From JBEICQ01 sp046297395 (lineage in GTDB: Bacteria; Bacteroidota; Bacteroidia; UBA4408), in NCBI GenBank assembly GCA_046297395.1, contig JBKCNM010000022.1, positions 1-8,737 on the forward strand: a DNA stretch of 8,737 nt, written 5' to 3'. The position numbers and the translations under genes were made by a program. Below, in pieces: positions 1-6,026 of this stretch (the first letter of the stretch is position 1; each line of letters begins with the position of its first letter). The notes under the pieces are model-generated. The model was not told where the DNA came from, searched no databases, and saw only the letters and a program-made list of their open reading frames with translations.

Positions 1-1034
1 TGGCAAATGCAATGAAAGCGCAAATTACCATTACACAGTCAGATATGCCTGTGCCCGGACAGGCGCTTGTCAGCCATAATGATACTGCCGGTCCCACAGG
101 CATGGTCATCAGTGCTCCGGGTGGCAACCAAGTGTGGAATTATACTACGGGCTGGTCCATCGGAAGTACAAGCAACCTTGTTTATCAAGCACCGAGCAGT
201 TTGAATGGAGCTGCCTTGTTTCCCACAGCTACGGTTGGTATCAATACCACACAAAATGGCATGACAACAAACTTTTTTTACAGACTTACACCCACCACCT
301 TTGAAGTACTCGGAGGCACACTTTCGAGTAGTTTTGTTACAAGCACCATTACTTTTCCCAACGGAAATACAGCCATCCAACTTCCACTTTCGTACGGACA
401 ATCCTTCTCTTTTACACGCCGTCAAGTGGTGATAAACAGTTATACCATTCCCGGATTTTATCCCCTTAAAATAAGCAATACCACCACGGGCACCACCTCC
501 TGTGATGCCTGGGGTAGCCTTACCACGCCTGCGGGTACAGCCGAAGTACTGAGGGTAAAAACAAACATCATCAGCGAGCTGGATTCACAGTATGTAGATT
601 CAACGAATACCGGAAGCAACTGGGAATTTTCAAGTACTTCTTCCGGTGCACCTCCTTACACAAGTTATGCGTATTACCGTAACGGAACACCTTCTGTTAT
701 TCTTAACCTGAATGCCGATAACAGCAGCGGAGCGGTTGACCTGAGCAGCTACAGTTCATTTACGCCTACAGGCATAGCGGACATTAAACCAGATGCCCCT
801 GTGTTTTTTCCCAATCCGGCAGCAAATTGGCTCAGCCTCATCAATGAAAATCCGGAGAATGTACTTGTTCGCATCACCGATCTGAGCGGCAAAATTGTTC
901 ACCGTTGCCATATAAGCGGAGTAAACCTTGTGCAAATCAATACCGAGGGATTGAATGTAGGCTTATATCTTGTAGAAGTATGTAATGCAAATGGAGCGGT
1001 AACCCAAAGCGGCAAATGCATGGTGCTGCGTTGA
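1..1034 (+). CDS. Secreted protein with T9SS type A sorting domain (5'-truncated by window edge)
   Basis: The reading frame is open to the left edge. The first Met inside the window (base 12) is preceded in frame by Ala-Asn-Ala and followed by Lys-Ala-Gln-Ile-Thr-Ile-Thr, which looks like the end of a signal peptide (cleavage near Ala-Gln) and the mature N-terminus common in Bacteroidota secreted proteins, so the true start is probably some 15-20 codons upstream. Numbering from that Met, residues 1-255 are Ser/Thr/Gly/Asn-rich and beta-like, with a segment GSLTTPAGTAEVLRVK (168-183) typical of these proteins. Residues about 262-340 form a type A C-terminal domain: PNPA at 267-270, then VLVRITDLSGKIV, and a GLYLVEV strand near 317-323. 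This domain is recognised by the T9SS and usually removed by the PorU-type sortase at the cell surface. Specific function is unknown. The CTD contains three cysteines (299, 324, 336), which is unusual. Confidence 0.88.
   Translation, partial: ANAMKAQITITQSDMPVPGQALVSHNDTAGPTGMVISAPGGNQVWNYTTGWSIGSTSNLVYQAPSSLNGAALFPTATVGINTTQNGMTTNFFYRLTPTTFEVLGGTLSSSFVTSTITFPNGNTAIQLPLSYGQSFSFTRRQVVINSYTIPGFYPLKISNTTTGTTSCDAWGSLTTPAGTAEVLRVKTNIISELDSQYVDSTNTGSNWEFSSTSSGAPPYTSYAYYRNGTPSVILNLNADNSSGAVDLSSYSSFTPTGIADIKPDAPVFFPNPAANWLSLINENPENVLVRITDLSGKIVHRCHISGVNLVQINTEGLNVGLYLVEVCNANGAVTQSGKCMVLR
795..1031 (+). other. T9SS type A C-terminal sorting domain (part of the first CDS)
   Basis: This covers the last ~79 residues of the first gene. 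It follows a short linker (PTGIADIKPDAP) and begins with the FFPNPA motif. The pattern of an N-P-A start, an I-x-D-x-x-G-K turn and a final G-L-Y-x-V-x-V strand followed by a short basic end (MVLR) fits the type A sorting family. In known systems it directs passage through the SprA/Sov translocon. The final strand carries Cys where most homologues have a hydrophobic or polar residue. Confidence 0.85.
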
Positions 1035-1139
1035 AAAAGCACCAATAGATTTCAAATTATACCTGCTTCTAAAAATGGGGCAGTGGATTATGCATCATTA
1101 TATAAATGCTTAAAAAAAACCACCCATAGAGATGCTAAC

Positions 1140-2228
1140 TTATGAAGCCGGCTCGGCAATAAGCGTAACAAAAGGGGAGAGGTATTTTCCTCTTTTTGGC
1201 ATTCGAAGAATGAGTTTGTTGAACTTAGCAACCATGCGGTTGATGAGTGTGCTTTTGTAATGCGTATCGTAAAAACCCGGAAGAAACTGCAGTTGGTAAC
1301 CTTGTTGTAGAAAGAGCACGCGGTACTCCTCTTCCTCCATAAGATGCTCCACGCGGTTGCCGTTTTCCGGATGACAGGTGTTGCTCGGATGCTTCATGAA
1401 TGCAGCCACTTTTCCGGTTTGTTTATATACCATCGTTGCCTTGAGGATGTCTTCCTTGCGCAAGCCCCTTGTTGCTGCAGAGAGCATACGAATTTCCCGC
1501 TCACCGAGATCCGGCTGCGCAGCTTTAATCATTTCCATGCGCATCAAAAAATAAGGCTTCACCGTATCTGTTGACTTGCTCCAGCGCCCGCCGAAACCTT
1601 TGTGTTCCGCCTTATACTGTATTCTTCGTGTGTAAATGTCGGTTAATATATTGGCAGGATTGGCCGTGGTGGCATATACCAGAGTGAGGCCCAGGGCATG
1701 CATGCCGGCAACATGCTTGTGAAGATCATAAATATGTTCCACCACATTGCGTGAAACCACCGCGTGTGGTTTAAGACCGGTAAGACTTATCTTACGCTCA
1801 AGGGCATCTACCTCGCCATGAAGGTAGGCATCGGCCTCACAATTCATGTGTCTCGCAATTGCACGCGCATCTTTTCCGGATTGCTCCATGATATCGGCAT
1901 ACCATACCTGTCCGATACCGGCCATTTTAGATAACATACTGATGACACCTGTTCCTCCACCATAATCGCAAACAATCATCTGCGAAGGTTGCATGGACTT
2001 GTCATGAAAGGCATGCCACAGAAGGTAGCAACCGCATTCCATGCCAAAATGCAGTCGCTTGAGATAATCGGAAAAATATCTTTTGGAATAATCACTCACC
2101 GGCAATGCTTGCACATCAGTGCCTTTTAACCGCTCAAACAAATTGTTGGCAGCTTTATTTAAATGATCTCTCCAGGGGGAAGAAATCCCGGGAAGGAAAG
2201 CACTGAAAAAATCAATTTGAGGTTTCAT
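1140..2228 (-). CDS. Class I SAM-dependent methyltransferase, substrate unknown
   Basis: The 362-residue product has a Rossmann-type SAM-binding core at about residues 82-190. Motif I is IVCDYGGGTGVISML (85-99), with the D88/GxGxG-like loop at G90-G94. The acidic residue ending strand 2 is D112 in VWYADI, which should bind the ribose. A motif IV-like strand is AVVSRNVVEHIYDL (156-169), where N-V-V-E-H matches the usual Asn/Asp-x-x-E-H seen in methyltransferases that act on small molecules, lipids, sugars or quinone precursors. About 80 N-terminal residues are helical. A long region from 195 to 362 is basic and helical (YTRRIQYKAEHKGFGGRW, LMEEEEYRVLFLQQGYQLQF) and ends in SPFVTLIAEP, a plausible last strand of the fold. 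There is no signal peptide, so it should be cytoplasmic. It sits alone on the reverse strand, so the neighbours do not reveal a pathway. The Met at 2228 is the first suitable start, with no Shine-Dalgarno. Confidence 0.85.
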   Translation of the reverse strand: MKPQIDFFSAFLPGISSPWRDHLNKAANNLFERLKGTDVQALPVSDYSKRYFSDYLKRLHFGMECGCYLLWHAFHDKSMQPSQMIVCDYGGGTGVISMLSKMAGIGQVWYADIMEQSGKDARAIARHMNCEADAYLHGEVDALERKISLTGLKPHAVVSRNVVEHIYDLHKHVAGMHALGLTLVYATTANPANILTDIYTRRIQYKAEHKGFGGRWSKSTDTVKPYFLMRMEMIKAAQPDLGEREIRMLSAATRGLRKEDILKATMVYKQTGKVAAFMKHPSNTCHPENGNRVEHLMEEEEYRVLFLQQGYQLQFLPGFYDTHYKSTLINRMVAKFNKLILRMPKRGKYLSPFVTLIAEPAS

Positions 2229-2282
2229 GGCAGAGAAGAAAAGAAATCGAATGGCATGTATGTATGGTTTTCATTCGGTAGG

Positions 2283-2290
2283 CAAAACTA
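2283..2290 (-). promoter_or_regulatory. Possible -7 element for the methyltransferase gene
   Basis: Read on the reverse strand this is TAGTTTTG, an exact fit to the Bacteroidota -7 consensus TAnnTTTG. It would start transcription near base 2277, giving a leader of about 50 nt before the Met at 2228. No good TTG-type -33 element sits 19-20 nt upstream of it, so the call rests on the -7 match and on the position between divergent genes. Confidence 0.28.
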
Positions 2291-2339
2291 AGCGCATTTT
2301 TGTTTGACAGCGTGGTTAACACAAGGCTTACGCAAAGTG

Positions 2340-2371
2340 TTTGTCTAACAATTTGATAATTTATACATTTG
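2340..2371 (+). promoter_or_regulatory. Bacteroidota-type promoter of the three-gene surface operon
   Basis: A -33 element TTTG (2340-2343) is followed by a 20-nt spacer and a -7 element TACATTTG (2364-2371), an exact match to TAnnTTTG. Transcription should begin about 4-6 nt after the final G. The start codon of the 871-residue protein is at 2382, only 10 nt downstream of that G, so the predicted leader is about 5-7 nt. An in-frame TGA at 2370-2372 overlaps the -7 element and rules out an upstream start codon. Confidence 0.62.
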
Positions 2372-2381
2372 AACCTGTATC

Positions 2382-4997
2382 ATGCGAAACAGCAGCAATC
2401 ACCTTCTCCTACTTTCCTGTTTGCTTTGCTTTTGGGCGCTGCCTGTTATTGGCAGAAGTACTTCAGGAACCACCCAGAGGAATGTGAATACCACTGATGG
2501 CATCATTAATATCGGTGCGGCTCCGGGTTCAAACCCCGCCTCCGGTGCATGGGAACTCGACGAGATTTTTCTTGGGTTTCAGGGTGCGGTAAACTGGTAT
2601 CTTTCCTGGGACGACAACAACCTTTATCTGGGCAGGCTCAATGGCAACAATGCCGAGGGTTCGCTCATCTATTTGCGGGCAGACAAAACCGGACTTTCAT
2701 TCAGCAACAATGTGCAATCCTATGATGGTTTTGCTCCTCAGTTCAACAACCTGAGCGGTATCAATTTTGTTGCTTACATCAAAGATTCATATGATGAGTT
2801 TCGCACCTTTTCTTCCGGTGCATGGTCCGGCCCGAACACTTCCCTTGTTCCTCATTTCGGCATCACCAATGTGGGTGGTGTGAATCAGTCAAGCATGGAG
2901 ATCAGCATCCCCTGGAACACCATCACCAATGGCAATGGCAAGCCGGATAATCTGAGGTCGGTCTTCTATCAAGTAGTACCCGGCAATCTCTTTGTGTATG
3001 GCGAGTCTCCCTATGGTACAGGAATAGCAGGCAACGGACCCAGTATAGGAGTAAACGACGGTGCACCAAGCGCTGCCGCACAGCCCGGAGGAAATGTTTC
3101 TTCCAATCCTCAAATTACCCGCTGGTGGGGTTGTTATCCGGTGATTGGCGGTGTGGGTGCAAATGGTTTTGTGGCTGTGGCACCCAATGCAGGAAATGAC
3201 ATTGCAATTTGCTCCACTGACAACTCGGTTACTTTAAATGGCAATGTGCCTGCTGCCGAGGCTGTAGGAACCTGGAGCATCGTTACCATACCGCCCGGAG
3301 CAAGCAGTCCTGTGATTGCCAATCCCAATGAGAGGAACTCTGCTGTGAGCAATCTCACGACAAATGGTTTGTATCAACTTGTTTGGAACATCAATTACGG
3401 AAGGTGTCCTGCCACGCCCGATACATTGAATATTACCCGCTATGCCTTGCCGCCTGATGCGGATGCAGGCACTGATTTGTTGGTTCCCTGTGGCAGCTCT
3501 TCGGTGCAACTGAGCGGAAATGATCCCGGTCCTCAGCAAAATTTTGCGGGTGGTGTGGTTAGCTGGCAGACACTTCAGGGAGGCGCAGTTTTATCCAGTC
3601 CGAATTTGTTTACTACTTCTGCAGACAACTTGGGTGCAGGCATCAATCTTTTCAGGTACAGCATTACCAATGGCGCCTGTGTTTCCATTCCTGATACCAT
3701 CGAGGTGATGCGATACATACCCATCATTTCACAGGCAGGAAGTACACAATCTATCTGCGGAAACAGTGTGACGCTTTCCGGCAACAATCCCTTGGTTTCT
3801 CAAAATACAGCCGGCGGCATCTGGCGCCAAGTATCCGGTCCGGGTAATGCTGTTTTTCAGAACAACACGCAATACAACACCCAGGTGCTTGGATTGCAAC
3901 AAGGCAATTACACTTTTCGCTGGGTGGTGAGCAATGGAAACTGTCCATCAGATTCCTCTGAGGTTTCTATACAGGTAACCACACCCGTGTCCGCTTCTGC
4001 GGGCAACAACATCAGTCTCTGCGAGCAAACCACTGCAGGTTTGCTGGGCAATATGCCCGGCAATGGCACAGGTGTCTGGTCTCAGGTGAGTGGCCCCAAC
4101 CAAAGCAGCATCACCAATCCATCTGCCAACAGCACCACGGTTAATCAGTTGCAGCCGGGCACTTATACTTTTCAATGGAAAATTTCTTCTCCCGGATGCC
4201 CCGCCGACTCTGATCGTGTTGATGTAGTGGTTTACCGCGATCCGCGTCCATTTGCCGTGTCTGATGAAAAAAATATCTGTGGAAATGCGGTGACCCTCAC
4301 TGCTGTTTCTCCTTCGGTGGTGCAAAGCACAGCCACAGGCAAATGGAAATTTATCAGTGGCCCCGCAACGCTCACTGTTCCTTCAAGCGGCGTTAACACA
4401 GCAAACATCAGCAACATTCTCGCTTTTGGTGAATACAAAATTGCATATACCATTTACAACGGAAACTGTGATTCGGCGGTATGTATGTTTACCATCAGCA
4501 AGTCAGAAAAATTCAAGATTCTTGTAGAAAAGATCATGGGCAGTGAGTCGGGTACAGGGACAGGAAGTATTCATTTAAGAGATCCCGAGGGTGTGCAGTT
4601 GCCGGTTCAATACCAAATCAATTACCGCAACAACGATGGGAATCTGTTTGATTCTTTGCCCGGTGGAGACTACTATATTACACTGAGAGATGCCGCAGGT
4701 TGTTTTGCAGATACACTGATCAATCTTCCACTGAAATTTTTTATTCCTACAGGCATCTCACCCAATGGCGATAACATCAATGACACATGGGTGATTCCGG
4801 GCCTCAATGAATATCCCGATTGTGTGGTAACCATATACAACCAATGGGGTGCTGTGATCTTCAGCAGCAAGGGTTACCTGGAAGTATGGGATGGCAGTTA
4901 TCAGGGTTCTAAATTGCCGTCGGCAAACTATTATTACACCATTGATCTTGGGAAGGGCAATGAGCCCCTTACCGGTAAAATCACCCTTGCCAGATGA
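2382..4997 (+). CDS. Large cell-surface protein with five Ig-like repeats and T9SS type B (gliding-motility-type) sorting domain
   Basis: The 871-residue product begins with a clear Sec signal peptide (residues 1-24; hydrophobic core LLLLSCLLCFWAL). Residues ~30-265 form a beta-rich domain containing NWYLSWDDNNLYLG (71-84), resembling CBM9/DOMON-like sugar-binding sandwiches; this is an inferred fold only. Residues ~268-708 hold five Ig/PKD-like repeats of 86-93 residues, each with a Cys pair. Residues ~709-783 resemble an SprB-type repeat (GSIHL, LPGGDYYITLRDAAGC). Residues ~786-871 are a type B C-terminal domain with ISPNGDNINDTW (792-803), YNQWG (819-823), VWDG (835-838) and YYYTIDL near the end. 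The protein should be exported by the T9SS and kept on the surface, probably as an adhesin or structural component. It starts an operon and overlaps the PorP/SprF gene by ATGA. A ligand or binding partner cannot be read from the sequence. Confidence 0.9.
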   Translation: MRNSSNHLLLLSCLLCFWALPVIGRSTSGTTQRNVNTTDGIINIGAAPGSNPASGAWELDEIFLGFQGAVNWYLSWDDNNLYLGRLNGNNAEGSLIYLRADKTGLSFSNNVQSYDGFAPQFNNLSGINFVAYIKDSYDEFRTFSSGAWSGPNTSLVPHFGITNVGGVNQSSMEISIPWNTITNGNGKPDNLRSVFYQVVPGNLFVYGESPYGTGIAGNGPSIGVNDGAPSAAAQPGGNVSSNPQITRWWGCYPVIGGVGANGFVAVAPNAGNDIAICSTDNSVTLNGNVPAAEAVGTWSIVTIPPGASSPVIANPNERNSAVSNLTTNGLYQLVWNINYGRCPATPDTLNITRYALPPDADAGTDLLVPCGSSSVQLSGNDPGPQQNFAGGVVSWQTLQGGAVLSSPNLFTTSADNLGAGINLFRYSITNGACVSIPDTIEVMRYIPIISQAGSTQSICGNSVTLSGNNPLVSQNTAGGIWRQVSGPGNAVFQNNTQYNTQVLGLQQGNYTFRWVVSNGNCPSDSSEVSIQVTTPVSASAGNNISLCEQTTAGLLGNMPGNGTGVWSQVSGPNQSSITNPSANSTTVNQLQPGTYTFQWKISSPGCPADSDRVDVVVYRDPRPFAVSDEKNICGNAVTLTAVSPSVVQSTATGKWKFISGPATLTVPSSGVNTANISNILAFGEYKIAYTIYNGNCDSAVCMFTISKSEKFKILVEKIMGSESGTGTGSIHLRDPEGVQLPVQYQINYRNNDGNLFDSLPGGDYYITLRDAAGCFADTLINLPLKFFIPTGISPNGDNINDTWVIPGLNEYPDCVVTIYNQWGAVIFSSKGYLEVWDGSYQGSKLPSANYYYTIDLGKGNEPLTGKITLAR
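3183..4505 (+). repeat. Five tandem Ig/PKD-like protein repeats with conserved cysteine pairs
   Basis: The repeats lie within the 871-residue protein. Each has an AGxD-like opening followed by a first Cys, a GTW/GIW/GVW/GKW strand often followed by SGP, a G-x-Y-x-F-x-W strand, and a second Cys in a G-N/A/R-C turn. First cysteines are at residues 277, 370, 459, 547 and 633, and their partners at 342, 433, 521, 606 and 696. Pair spacing is 59-65 residues. The repeats are related in protein sequence but differ substantially from one another, which indicates old duplications rather than recent expansion. Confidence 0.8.
4737..4994 (+). other. T9SS type B C-terminal sorting domain (part of the 871-residue protein)
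   Basis: The last ~86 residues match the gliding-motility-associated C-terminal family: FFIPTGISPNGDNIND opening, IPGLNEYPDC, a YNQWGAVIF strand, W-D-G-S, and the ending YYYTIDLGKG...LTGKITLAR. In known examples this domain routes substrates through the T9SS and works with a PorP/SprF partner, which is encoded immediately downstream here. Confidence 0.9.
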
Positions 4998-6025
4998 AAA
5001 ATATGCTTCGCCCAAGTCTCGCTATTGTTTGCTTGTTCCTGTTCCATGGATTGCAGGCACAACAGCGCATGCAGTATAGCCAGTTTTTACAAAATGGATT
5101 TTTGTTGAATCCCTCACTCTGTGGTATTGAATCATACAATGATGTTAAGGTGGGTTATGCCAAACAGTGGAATGGTTTTGAAGGGCCTGCCGGTACTTTT
5201 TTCACTTATCAGCATCACATCGGAAGTGATTCTGTAGCTGCGCCCGCAACATCTCTTGATCTGCCCATGCGCGGAAGGCTCAAACCCATGGATGCAAAAC
5301 CTGCTACAGGTGATGCAGATACAGCCAATCCGCGATTCAAACAAGGTTGGGGAATACAGGTTTTCAATGAAGGAGATGACATCATATCGAATAGTGAATT
5401 GTCATTTGCCTACGCTGCACACTTTCTTACTGCCAAAAAATTTTATGTGTCAGGGGGCTTTACTTTCGGATTGAGACAAAACCGTTTTAATCCGGAAGGC
5501 ATTCGAATCCTCAACCAAAATGACATGGTGTTTGCCGGGGGAACCAGAAATATTTATCTGCCGGTAATCAATCTTGGCTTTAGTGTTTACAACAGAAATT
5601 GGTTTGCCAGCTATTCTTCCATGCAGGTGTTAAACAATAGGTATTCTTACGATGTAAAAGATCCCTTGCGACCTGCGCGATTGCAAGCCCATCATTACCT
5701 GATGGGAGGATACCGTTTCCGGTTGAGCAATCAGCTGAGTGTGATGCCCTCTTTGCTTGTAAGGTATGCCTTTCCTTCGCCGCCATCAGTGGATCTGAAT
5801 GTGATGTTGGATTACAAGGATCTGTTTCGTGCGGGATTGAGTTACCGCAACAAAGAATCGGTGATTGTCTTGATGGGATTTACAGTTTCCAGCAGGGTGG
5901 TAATCAGTTATGCATTTGACTTTGTGACTTCACCCATTAAAAATTTCAGTTCCGGCACCCACGGCATCATCATGGGTGTGAGGCTTGGCGGAAAAAAATC
6001 TCATGTTCCTTCCTATTTCTGGTAA
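4994..6025 (+). CDS. PorP/SprF family type IX secretion membrane protein
   Basis: The 343-residue product has a signal peptide (residues 1-22, ending LQA before QQRMQYSQ). The family signature follows: YSQFLQNGFLLNPSLCG (28-44) and GYAKQWNGFEGPAGTFF (54-70). The rest is made of alternating amphipathic strands expected for an outer-membrane beta-barrel, including HHYLMGGYRFRL (233-244), VDLNVMLDYKDLFRAGLSYR (266-285) and HGIIMGVRLG (323-332). The protein ends in an aromatic-rich PSYFW, like the aromatic ends of many relatives. Length is normal for the family. Known members such as SprF of F. johnsoniae are needed for export or surface attachment of a cognate type B substrate. The ATGA overlap with the type B protein gene suggests translational coupling and a dedicated pair. 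A second Met at residue 4 (base 5003) is an alternative start. Confidence 0.92.
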   Translation: MKNMLRPSLAIVCLFLFHGLQAQQRMQYSQFLQNGFLLNPSLCGIESYNDVKVGYAKQWNGFEGPAGTFFTYQHHIGSDSVAAPATSLDLPMRGRLKPMDAKPATGDADTANPRFKQGWGIQVFNEGDDIISNSELSFAYAAHFLTAKKFYVSGGFTFGLRQNRFNPEGIRILNQNDMVFAGGTRNIYLPVINLGFSVYNRNWFASYSSMQVLNNRYSYDVKDPLRPARLQAHHYLMGGYRFRLSNQLSVMPSLLVRYAFPSPPSVDLNVMLDYKDLFRAGLSYRNKESVIVLMGFTVSSRVVISYAFDFVTSPIKNFSSGTHGIIMGVRLGGKKSHVPSYFW

Positions 6026-6026
6026 A

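Noticed and set aside
39..425. A 128-residue open frame on the reverse strand
   Set aside because: It lies fully opposite the type A sorting-domain protein, has a low-complexity Cys/Lys/Arg-rich composition and shows no recognisable motif or promoter.
1035..1139. Possible bidirectional terminator between the convergent genes
   Set aside because: There is an A-run at 1112-1119 that reads as a T-run on the reverse strand, and short pairs such as GCAT/ATGC and AAGCA/TGCTT, but no stem of more than about 5 bp sits directly before a T-run on either strand.
3948..4325. A 125-residue reverse-strand frame inside the repeat region
   Set aside because: It is opposite a well-supported CDS, is His/Arg/Gly-rich as antisense frames of Ser/Gly/Asn-rich proteins tend to be, and has no family features.
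3183..4505. Recent DNA-level tandem repeat or recombination hotspot in the Ig-like repeats
   Set aside because: The repeats match in protein pattern only. Scattered short identities are seen, but no long nucleotide identity between units.
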